From Sphingobacterium sp. (GTDB lineage: Bacteria; Bacteroidota; Bacteroidia; Sphingobacteriales; Sphingobacteriaceae): 39,525 bases of DNA. The notes below the pieces were generated by a model that saw only the letters and a list, made by a program, of their open reading frames with translations, searched no databases and had not been told where the DNA came from. Shown one piece after another: positions 33,120-39,525 of this stretch; position 1 is the stretch's first letter, and every line of letters begins with the position of its first letter. Both the position numbers and the translations under genes were made by a program. The stretch spans positions 1-39,525 of the forward strand of contig JAITLV010000170.1 in the NCBI GenBank assembly GCA_031277685.1, given 5' to 3'.

Positions 33120-33557
33120 ATGAAAGAAAAACTTTTCGTGGGTTGGAAAGAAACCCTGGATTTACCTGAATTGGGAATATTTGGTATAGAAGCGAAAATT
33201 GATACTGGAGCTGCTTCATCAGTTTTGCATTGTAATTCCTATAAAATCGTTAACGAAGATGGACAGGACTGGATTCTTTGTGAACTCATCACCGATTTTG
33301 AGACAGAAGAAACCAAAGTCTTAAAGTTGAAGCTCTACAAAACGAAACTGGTTAAAAGTTCTTTTGGCCAAGAGGAAAAACGTTACTACATCCGTACTAC
33401 AGCAAAACTTTACGACCAGGTTTTCAGCATCAAGATTTCATTTAGAAATCGCTCCAATATGACCTATCCAATGCTTTTAGGAAAGAATTTTCTATATCGA
33501 AGATTTTTGGTCGATGTTTCTAAAGAAAATCTCTCCCTGAAGTCCTTGTCAAAATAA
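33120..33557 (+). CDS. Retropepsin-like RimK-associated protease family protein (COG4067)
   Basis: The product (145 residues) belongs to the family annotated as putative ATP-dependent zinc protease or RimK/LysX family protein. IDTGAASSVLHC carries a D28-T29-G30-A31 motif, the active-site signature of retropepsin-like aspartic proteases, and MLLGKNFLYRRFLVDV near the end matches the Leu-Gly pair of that fold. The zinc-protease name is probably historical: a metal site is not visible. It is 59 bp upstream of rimK, a common pairing, so it may process a RimK-modified product; this is inference. Confidence 0.85.
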   Translation: MKEKLFVGWKETLDLPELGIFGIEAKIDTGAASSVLHCNSYKIVNEDGQDWILCELITDFETEETKVLKLKLYKTKLVKSSFGQEEKRYYIRTTAKLYDQVFSIKISFRNRSNMTYPMLLGKNFLYRRFLVDVSKENLSLKSLSK

Positions 33558-33561
33558 AAAC

Positions 33562-33579
33562 AAATAGCAAAGCTATTTT
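33562..33579 (+). terminator. Short hairpin between the retropepsin-like gene and rimK
   Basis: AAATAGC (33562-33568) pairs with GCTATTT (33572-33578) over a 3-nt loop, and T follows. It is small and may only attenuate transcription into rimK. TATCTTAG, a -7-like octamer, follows at 33582-33589. Confidence 0.4.
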
Positions 33580-33616
33580 GTTATCTTAGCACAAAAATAT
33601 ATTCAATATACAAACC

Positions 33617-34552
33617 GTGAAAATTGCCGTATTATCGACAGTTAAGAGTTTATACTCAACTCGTCGTCTCGTAGAAGCTGCACAACAAAGAGGACATGAA
33701 TGTGTTGTCATTGACCACAGTAAGTGTTATGTTGGCATTCAACAAGGTAAACCCAGTATTCATTACAAAGGACAGGATCTGAGTGGTATTGACGCTATTA
33801 TTCCAAGAATAGGCGCTTCGGTCACATTCTATGGTTCAGCTATCGTTAGACAATTTGAGGTAATGGATGTAATTTCTGCAAATCCGAGTCAAGCGATTAC
33901 GAGATCCAGAGATAAATTGAGATGCCTACAGATTTTATCTGGCGCTGGTATCGGACTTCCAATTACAGGCTTTGCGCGTACAGCATCCGATGTTGACGAT
34001 CTGATCAGCATGGTTGGTGGCGCCCCATTGGTTATTAAACTATTGGAAGGTACGCAAGGAATTGGTGTTGTTTTAGCGGAAACCAAAAAGGCAGCATCAT
34101 CTGTTATTGAAGCCTTTTATGGACTCGGAAATAATATTTTGATCCAAGAGTTCATCAAAGAGTCGAAAGGCTCTGATATTAGGGCTTTTGTTGTTGACGG
34201 GAAAGTCGTAGGGGCCATGAAACGTACGGCAAAAGAAGGTGAATTTAGATCCAACATACACCGTGGTGGTACAGCGCAGGTAATACGCCTAAGTAAGGCA
34301 GAAAGAGAAACTGCTATTGCCGCTGCAGCCCAATTGGGCCTTACCGTATGTGGTGTGGATATGATACCCTCTGATCGCGGGCCACTTGTTCTTGAAGTCA
34401 ATTCCTCCCCCGGACTGGAAGGAATAGAAAAAGCTACAAAAAAAGATATTGCCTCCGAAATTATTCAATACATCGAAAGACAATATGAATTGAAACAGGC
34501 TCAAATGCCAAAAGTGGTGAAGAAAAAGAAGAAAAGAGAAAGTAAACTATAA
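33617..34552 (+). CDS. rimK: RimK-family ATP-grasp ligase
   Basis: The 311-residue product begins with a GTG codon and MKIAVLSTVKSLYSTRRLVE. It has an ATP-grasp fold, with GGAPLVIKLLEGTQGIGVVLAE (phosphate-binding region), LIQEFIKESKGSDIRAFVV, GAMKRTAKEGEFRSNIHRGG and VCGVDMIPSDRGPLVLEVNSSPGLEGIE (metal-binding Glu and Asn). E. coli RimK adds glutamates to the C-terminus of ribosomal protein S6; relatives ligate other amino acids. The last 20 residues form a lysine-rich tail (KVVKKKKKRESKL) beyond the catalytic domain. It is paired with the retropepsin-like gene. A terminator follows. Confidence 0.92.
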   Translation: MKIAVLSTVKSLYSTRRLVEAAQQRGHECVVIDHSKCYVGIQQGKPSIHYKGQDLSGIDAIIPRIGASVTFYGSAIVRQFEVMDVISANPSQAITRSRDKLRCLQILSGAGIGLPITGFARTASDVDDLISMVGGAPLVIKLLEGTQGIGVVLAETKKAASSVIEAFYGLGNNILIQEFIKESKGSDIRAFVVDGKVVGAMKRTAKEGEFRSNIHRGGTAQVIRLSKAERETAIAAAAQLGLTVCGVDMIPSDRGPLVLEVNSSPGLEGIEKATKKDIASEIIQYIERQYELKQAQMPKVVKKKKKRESKL

Positions 34553-34570
34553 CATCCCAATAGAAAAATA

Positions 34571-34605
34571 AAAATGGTTGTCAGTGTATACTGCCAACCA
34601 TTTTT
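34571..34605 (+). terminator. Terminator of rimK
   Basis: AAAATGGTTG (34571-34580) pairs with CAACCATTTT (34595-34604), and a further inner stem with one mismatch brings it to about 15 bp. Five T follow the GC part. Confidence 0.85.
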
Positions 34606-34710
34606 ATTTTTAACACTTTTTTATTGAAACAATTACAGGTTTTGAACAAGGCTTAAATTCACCTACCATCAAGCCTAAATTTTACTTATCTTAGGTCAAA
34701 TTATTAATTG

Positions 34711-37452
34711 ATGAAAAGATTTAGCCATCTTCTATTAGCTTTTATACTACTAATAGTTACGTCCTCATGGTCATTTAGCCAGCCCCCCATTCAAAAAGTA
34801 GCCGCTCCGTCCTGGCTCCGCCCCCTAACAAAAAAAGCCATAAAGCCGAACTTGGATGATATTAGCGATGGATATTATTATGAATTAATTGAAAATCAAA
34901 TAAACTTAGCCAACCAGACAAAATACTATAGAGACATAAAGGTATTATTTGACCAAAGTGGGATAGAAAATCTAGGACAAGTTCAGGTAACCTTTGATCC
35001 CCATTTCCAAAAACTTCAATTGCATGAGTTGAAGATCATTCGCGATGGGAAAGAGATTAATTTGCTGCCACAAGCAAAATTTAATCTCCTTGCATCCGAA
35101 ACAGAACTATCAAGATCTATCTATAATGGAAGCCAGATGGCTCATTATGTTCTGGAAGATCTGCGTAAAGAGGATAAAATTGTATTTGCCTATTCCATAA
35201 TCGGCTCAAACCCGGTGTTTGAAAACAAATTTTTTGATAGTTATTACTTACAGGGATATGAACCAACCGGCTTGATCCATCTCAATTATATTGTACCAAA
35301 TAATCGAAAACTTCATTTCAAGAGTTTCAATGGAGCGGCTGAGGTACAGCAGCAATCCATGGGAAATACAACAAATTTCTTCTGGGAATTGACAGGAGAT
35401 AATACCGTGCAGTACGAAACTAATAGCCCGGCCTGGTATACTCCTTTGAAATATATCCAATGCTCAGAATTCAATACGTGGCAGGAGGTCGACCAATGGA
35501 ACAGTAATATCAATCCCATACCACAAATCCTTGCGTCAAGCAAACTTCAAACTTTCGTCAATCAACTGTGGAAAGAGTCCAATGGACAACCCTATGAATA
35601 CCTGAAAAAGGCCTGTGATTTCGTACAAAACGAAATACGTTATATGGGTATTGAGATGGGGGAATATTCACACCGGGCGAATATTCCAGAAAAAGTATTT
35701 TTACAACGCTATGGCGATTGTAAAGATAAATCGATGCTACTCGCAACCATTCTTAAAAACAAGAACATTGACGTCGGGCTCGTATTAGCCAATACCTATA
35801 AGGATCGGGGACTACAGGATGAACTCCCCTCCCCTTATGCTTTCAACCATATGGTTGTTGAACTTAACATCGCAGGACGCCACCAATATATCGATCCAAC
35901 CATGACCAACCAAGGCGGAGATATCAAAAACAGATATTTTCCCGCCTATGGAAAAGTTCTCTCCACAATGGGTAAAGGGAAACTTATGGATATACCCCAA
36001 AATATTGTCGGAAATATTAAAGTCAAGGAAACCTTGACACTAGAAGGCAAGTTCGGAGCTACCCTTGATGTCAGTACAACCTACCGTGGAAACGAAGCAG
36101 ACAATATACGTAGCTATTTCCAAAGCAGCGCCAAAAATGATATACAGAAGCAATATCTGGAGTACTATGCGAAAACCTACCCCAAAATCAATAAAATTGG
36201 CTCTGTACAATACAAAGATGATATGGAGAACAATATTGTGGAGATCATCGAGAAGTATAAAATAAAAAATATAGGAAAAACCGAAAGCGGATCTACTAAA
36301 AAATATATTCCTTTCTTAGGCACAAATATCAATGACAAGCTACCCGAAATTATGGAGGATCGTATTGCTCCATTAAGCCTTTCTTTTCCAACAGACATAG
36401 AATATGAGATCTACATTGTCAACAAAGGAAAAAAATCATTTGGCAATTACCGAGACAATAGCTACTTTGACCGCAATGCATATGTTTTTGGTAAAACACT
36501 GGAAGTAAAACCAGATAGTATTAAGATTGCTTATACCTTAGGTTTCCACGAACCCTTTGTTGAACAAAAAGATCTGAAACAGTATTATACAGATTTTGCT
36601 GATCGCGATAATATCTTCTTTAATGGATTTTATCTCGACAGTGACGGATATGCAACAGATGGGATACCTCGTTTAGGTACACCGACCTCAGCCAATGAGA
36701 TCAATTGGTTCTCATTAATGCTATGTCTGATTTTGGTGTCCGCTGTAATCTGGTATATTGTAAAGAAGTACAATAAGAGTCAGCCTATTATCCTTAAACC
36801 TTACGATGAAGTTTACCATGATCAAATTGGTGGATGGATGATTGTATTGCTTATTCTACTATTTACGCATATATTTACCAAATCCACCTTTTTTTTCTTC
36901 AGGGAATCTTATTTTAATCTAAATACTTGGCATGCGGCAGATCAGATAGAAGGTGTTTCCCCATCTTTATACAAGATGCTATTGCTATCGGAAATCATTG
37001 CTAATGTATTGATACTTGCCGGTTTGATTTATAGCACTATCTTGCTGATCAAGAAAAGAGATATTTTCGCACAGACCTTCTTTCTAGTGACATTATTTAT
37101 GGCTATATTCTGTACTATTGATGGAATTGCATCCTATTTTATGTTCAAAAAATATTTAGATAAAACTGATGAACCATTCACACACTACACAGATATTACA
37201 AGAGCGATCTTCTTCTTCTGTATTTGGGGAACATATGTTTACAATTCTGAACGTGTCAAAGGCACCTGTCTTCGAACATATCAACATGCTGACAGGATCC
37301 AAAGGGTTAAAACTGCCCATCCATTTGATCAAGACTTTCTAAGACCTTATCCCCCAGTAGACCAAAACACAGTGACCCCAACCGAGCAACTTAAGTCCCA
37401 GAACGACGAATTAGATCGCGGATCTGCTGAGGAACATGGTGATAAAGTGTAG
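34711..37452 (+). CDS. DUF3857 - transglutaminase-like - DUF2569 fusion membrane protein
   Basis: The product (913 residues) has a signal peptide (residues 1-24), a DUF3857 domain (about 50-230) and a transglutaminase/protease-like domain. The triad is C337 in YGDCKDKS, H380 in FNHMVV and D395 in YIDPT. A beta-rich stretch follows, then a membrane helix near 670-690 (WFSLMLCLILVSAVIWYI). The C-terminal membrane domain starts at IGGWMIVLLILL and ends YVYNSERVKGT, typical of DUF2569. The catalytic domain would lie outside the inner membrane. Its substrate is unknown; the triad favours an active thiol enzyme. The ATG at 34711 was preferred to the TTG before it. Confidence 0.87.
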   Translation: MKRFSHLLLAFILLIVTSSWSFSQPPIQKVAAPSWLRPLTKKAIKPNLDDISDGYYYELIENQINLANQTKYYRDIKVLFDQSGIENLGQVQVTFDPHFQKLQLHELKIIRDGKEINLLPQAKFNLLASETELSRSIYNGSQMAHYVLEDLRKEDKIVFAYSIIGSNPVFENKFFDSYYLQGYEPTGLIHLNYIVPNNRKLHFKSFNGAAEVQQQSMGNTTNFFWELTGDNTVQYETNSPAWYTPLKYIQCSEFNTWQEVDQWNSNINPIPQILASSKLQTFVNQLWKESNGQPYEYLKKACDFVQNEIRYMGIEMGEYSHRANIPEKVFLQRYGDCKDKSMLLATILKNKNIDVGLVLANTYKDRGLQDELPSPYAFNHMVVELNIAGRHQYIDPTMTNQGGDIKNRYFPAYGKVLSTMGKGKLMDIPQNIVGNIKVKETLTLEGKFGATLDVSTTYRGNEADNIRSYFQSSAKNDIQKQYLEYYAKTYPKINKIGSVQYKDDMENNIVEIIEKYKIKNIGKTESGSTKKYIPFLGTNINDKLPEIMEDRIAPLSLSFPTDIEYEIYIVNKGKKSFGNYRDNSYFDRNAYVFGKTLEVKPDSIKIAYTLGFHEPFVEQKDLKQYYTDFADRDNIFFNGFYLDSDGYATDGIPRLGTPTSANEINWFSLMLCLILVSAVIWYIVKKYNKSQPIILKPYDEVYHDQIGGWMIVLLILLFTHIFTKSTFFFFRESYFNLNTWHAADQIEGVSPSLYKMLLLSEIIANVLILAGLIYSTILLIKKRDIFAQTFFLVTLFMAIFCTIDGIASYFMFKKYLDKTDEPFTHYTDITRAIFFFCIWGTYVYNSERVKGTCLRTYQHADRIQRVKTAHPFDQDFLRPYPPVDQNTVTPTEQLKSQNDELDRGSAEEHGDKV

Positions 37453-37460
37453 ATCCAACT

Positions 37461-37513
37461 TCGCTATAAAAAAGGGTTTTGTTCGCAATGAACAAAACCC
37501 TTTTTTATAGCGA
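37461..37513. terminator. Strong bidirectional terminator (24-bp stem)
   Basis: Arms 37461-37484 and 37490-37513 are exactly complementary around a 5-nt loop (GCAAT). The stem holds GGGTTTTGTTC/GAACAAAACCC plus A-run and T-run flanks, and lies between two convergent genes. Confidence 0.93.
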
Positions 37514-37524
37514 TTGTATGTATA

Positions 37525-37971
37525 TTATTTCATCTTCTTCACCATATTTTCAGCACCTTCGGTAGAAACCTGTGCCTGTCCAGACTTATTTTTAGTAGAC
37601 TTGTAATGAACATGGTTTTTAACACCTTCAATCTGAACACTCTCCAACGAACCAATATTAACCATATTATCTGCACCTTCTATTGTCACACTGGACACAT
37701 CATTACCGGTCACCACATTTCCTTTACCCTCAATGATAAGTTTACCAACATTACCGCGTATTACAACCTTGTTATCCGCACCTTCTATTTGAATAGTTTC
37801 ACCGCCTTTAGCCTCTATTGTACGCGTATTACCAACACCTTCAATTGAAATAACCTTTCCCTGTTGATTAGATACGATGTTTACCGGATTTTTGGAGTCC
37901 GTCGCCTTAGCCATAACAACAGTTCCTAATAAAAGTAGCGAAAATCCAAATGCAATAGTTCTTGTTTTCAT
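37525..37971 (-). CDS. DUF3060 repeat protein, exported
   Basis: The 148-residue product has a signal peptide (MKTRTIAFGFSLLLLGTVVM, then AKA) and a mature part of six short repeats with the motif I-E-G-x-x-N: residues 43-48, 62-67, 80-85, 97-102, 114-119, and a variant TEGAEN at 137-142. The spacing is 17-23 residues. This layout, and its composition, match DUF3060, a family predicted to form a beta-helix or sandwich in the periplasm or on the surface. The function is unknown. It is a single-gene unit, with a hairpin directly before the start codon. Confidence 0.82.
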   Translation of the reverse strand: MKTRTIAFGFSLLLLGTVVMAKATDSKNPVNIVSNQQGKVISIEGVGNTRTIEAKGGETIQIEGADNKVVIRGNVGKLIIEGKGNVVTGNDVSSVTIEGADNMVNIGSLESVQIEGVKNHVHYKSTKNKSGQAQVSTEGAENMVKKMK

Positions 37972-37972
37972 A

Positions 37973-37997
37973 ATTATCGTTTTTTATAAACGATAAT
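37973..37997 (-). promoter_or_regulatory. Hairpin abutting the DUF3060 start codon
   Basis: ATTATCGTTT (37973-37982) and AAACGATAAT (37988-37997) are exactly complementary over a 5-nt loop, one base before the ATG at 37971 (minus). It could be an operator for a dimeric regulator or a structure that limits translation. Confidence 0.5.
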
Positions 37998-38166
37998 ACA
38001 AAAATCAAACCCAATCCGTGTCTGAGATTAATATTCAGTAAGTTTTTGTCATTTCGGTTCATACAAAGTGTTACATGGAGCTTATAAGCACCAATATCCA
38101 AAAGATCCACACCTGATGACATAAAAGTTATCGTCCCAAAAAAGATACAGGCATTTACGAACGAAC

Positions 38167-38193
38167 AAAAAAAGGAGCCTAAAAGGCTCCTTT
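38167..38193 (-). terminator. Terminator of infC-rpmI-rplT
   Basis: On the minus strand, AAAGGAGCC pairs with GGCTCCTTT over a 5-nt loop and continues into a run of seven T, 35 nt after the rplT stop codon. Confidence 0.9.
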
Positions 38194-38228
38194 AATATCT
38201 CTAACAAATTGACAGCGGATTAAAAACT

Positions 38229-38573
38229 CTATTTTACTGCGTCTACAACTGCTTTGAAAGCTTCTGGGTTATTTAAAGCTAAGTCAGCTAAAACCTTACG
38301 GTTCAAACCAATGTTTTTAGCGTTTAATTTACCGATCAATTGGGAATAAGAAATTCCGTGTTGACGAGCTCCAGCGTTGATACGTTGAATCCATAAAGCT
38401 CTAAACTCGCGTTTTTTGGTTTTACGATCGCGGTAAGCATATTGTAAACCTTTTTCTACTGTATTTTTAGCAATAGTATAAACTTTGCTACGTGATCCAA
38501 AGTAACCTTTTGCAAGGCCTAGGATTTTTTTGCGTCTTCTTCTAGAAGCTACTGCGTTAACCGAACGTGGCAT
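38229..38573 (-). CDS. rplT: 50S ribosomal protein L20
   Basis: The product (114 residues) is L20, an assembly protein of the large subunit. It has the usual long basic N-terminal extension (MPRSVNAVASRRRRKKILGL), KGYFGSRSKVYTIAKNTVEK and the globular domain RALWIQRINAGARQHGISYSQ. It is the last gene of infC-rpmI-rplT, 98 bp after rpmI. In enterobacteria L20 represses this operon by binding its mRNA; whether that happens here is not visible. Confidence 0.98.
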   Translation of the reverse strand: MPRSVNAVASRRRRKKILGLAKGYFGSRSKVYTIAKNTVEKGLQYAYRDRKTKKREFRALWIQRINAGARQHGISYSQLIGKLNAKNIGLNRKVLADLALNNPEAFKAVVDAVK

Positions 38574-38671
38574 ATTTTTAAAATTAGTTTGGTAGAAGGT
38601 GTCATGTATTTCAATGAACTTACAACCTTATACCCGGTTAAAAAATTATTATTAATAAAATCGAATAAAAC

Positions 38672-38872
38672 TTATTTACCGATAGCAAGCATACGTTTTA
38701 CGTTGCCCATATCGCCATCAGATACATAACTTGTTTGTGTTAAGTTACGTTTACGTTTTGTGCTCTTTTTTGTCAAGATGTGGCTTTTGAAAGCGTTTTT
38801 TCTTGCAATTTTACCTGTTCCAGTCAATTTGAAACGTTTCTTTGCGCTGGAATTGGTTTTAACTTTTGGCAT
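38672..38872 (-). CDS. rpmI: 50S ribosomal protein L35
   Basis: The 66-residue product is L35. It starts MPKVKTNSSAKKRFKLTGTG and has the conserved KAFKSHIL-like region (KNAFKSHILTKKSTKRKRNL) and the C-terminal VKRMLA. It lies between infC (39 bp) and rplT (98 bp), the standard order. It is strongly basic, as expected for an rRNA-binding protein. Confidence 0.98.
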   Translation of the reverse strand: MPKVKTNSSAKKRFKLTGTGKIARKNAFKSHILTKKSTKRKRNLTQTSYVSDGDMGNVKRMLAIGK

Positions 38873-38911
38873 AATACTTATAAATTTTATATCAATCTGT
38901 TAGAATTCTTA

Positions 38912-39472
38912 TTATTTTTTAGGAGCCTTTGGAGCTACTGTTAAAAACATGCGTTTACCTTCTAATTTCGGTAAAAGCTCTACTTTACCGTAATCCTCTA
39001 AAGCCTGAGCAAAGCGTAACAACAAGATTTCACCTTGATCCTTGTGTACAATAGCACGACCTTTGAAGTGTACATAAGCACGAACTTTCTCTCCACTTTC
39101 AAGAAACTTAATCGCATGCTTCAATTTGAACTCAAAATCATGCTCACCAGAGTTAGGTCCGAAACGGATTTCTTTAATAACAGTCTGTTTTGCATTAGCT
39201 TTGATTTCCTTTTGTTTCTTCTTCTGTTCGTAAACAAACTTACTGTAGTCGATAATCTTACAAACCGGCGGTACAGCATTTGGCGAAATCTCCACTAAAT
39301 CAAGTTCCAACTCATCAGCCAACTCTAACGCTTTGCGCGTAGGGAAAACTCCTTGCTCCACATTATCTCCTACCAAGCGCACCTCAGGTACCTTGATTAA
39401 TTCATTAATGCGGTGATCTGGTTCTTTCTTTCTCATTGGTGGTCTTGGACCACCGGGTCTTTTTAATGCCAA
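38912..39472 (-). CDS. infC: Translation initiation factor IF-3
   Basis: The product (186 residues from TTG) has the IF3 N-domain (HRINELIKVPEVRLVGDN, FPTRKALELADELELDLVEIS, PPVCKIIDYSKF), a lysine-rich linker, and the C-domain (KEIRFGPNSGEHDFEFKLKHA, FKGRAIVHKDQG). IF3 controls start-codon fidelity and subunit dissociation. No ATG opens the frame. Candidates are TTG at 39472, used here, an in-frame ATT four codons upstream at 39484, and an internal ATG at 39436 that would still leave the conserved domain whole. The AUU would fit the classical self-controlled infC. The frame stops at 39500-39502. Confidence 0.95.
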   Translation of the reverse strand: MALKRPGGPRPPMRKKEPDHRINELIKVPEVRLVGDNVEQGVFPTRKALELADELELDLVEISPNAVPPVCKIIDYSKFVYEQKKKQKEIKANAKQTVIKEIRFGPNSGEHDFEFKLKHAIKFLESGEKVRAYVHFKGRAIVHKDQGEILLLRFAQALEDYGKVELLPKLEGKRMFLTVAPKAPKK

Positions 39473-39525
39473 ATGTTTAAAAATTAAACGGTTATTTCCT
39501 TAATTAATATATCTCTAAATTCGTC

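Noticed and set aside
1..39525. CRISPR array, tRNA or rRNA genes, insertion sequence or prophage
   Set aside because: I found no regularly spaced direct repeats, no tRNA T-loop with matching acceptor arms, no transposase or integrase, and no phage structural genes.

Overview
The window looks like chromosomal DNA of a Sphingobacterium-like member of the Bacteroidota (Sphingobacteriaceae). Family-level clues are DUF3098 between ftsX and uppP, a DUF3078 barrel, a RemB/Wzi-type outer-membrane protein, the long Bacteroidota form of PurM, a DUF3857-transglutaminase-DUF2569 fusion, and a cold-shock-domain protein with a lysine-rich head. Promoters fit the Bacteroidota pattern (TTG, about 19 bp, TAnnTTTG). 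Shine-Dalgarno sequences are almost absent and leaders are very short. The species assignment is inference; there is no rRNA to confirm it.

Layout. 1-171 is the tail of an Rrf2-type regulator, followed by about 1.66 kb with no convincing gene but with a perfect bidirectional terminator. 1.8-5.8 kb holds small accessory genes: a membrane protein, an SRPBCC protein, two GNATs, a YkuE-like phosphoesterase and a cold-shock-domain protein. leuS (minus) follows, then the envelope/RNA cluster ftsX-DUF3098-uppP-truB-ribF (plus). aroQ and a RemB-like barrel are on minus; a GH125 mannosidase, murI, a small hypothetical gene and a lipoprotein sugar dehydrogenase are on plus. rlmH with a 48-codon membrane-protein gene (minus), a DUF3078 barrel (plus) and dnaB (minus) come next. 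The dnaB/menG gap carries four DnaA-box-like 9-mers. menG-SDR-yqeY-elaA-DUF423 follow on plus.

A fluoride riboswitch then controls a CLC-F-type fluoride exporter. After it come mgtE, pepE and a ribbon-helix-helix/SPFH pair (minus), a mug-like glycosylase, purM, a retropepsin-like/RimK pair and the DUF3857 fusion (plus), then a DUF3060 repeat protein and infC-rpmI-rplT (minus).

Most of the window is housekeeping. The best-resolved regulatory unit is 26459-26591: a consensus promoter overlapping the DUF423 stop codon, a crcB-type fluoride aptamer starting about 11 nt downstream, a mutually exclusive hairpin near the start codon, and a transporter with the GREGT and GNNL motifs of the fluoride clade. 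Less certain items are the DnaA-box cluster, the SSB-like tip on DnaB, hairpins abutting the murI and DUF3060 start codons, twin promoters at mgtE, and two small genes around 19.4-19.8 kb. I saw no CRISPR array, tRNA, rRNA, insertion sequence or prophage.
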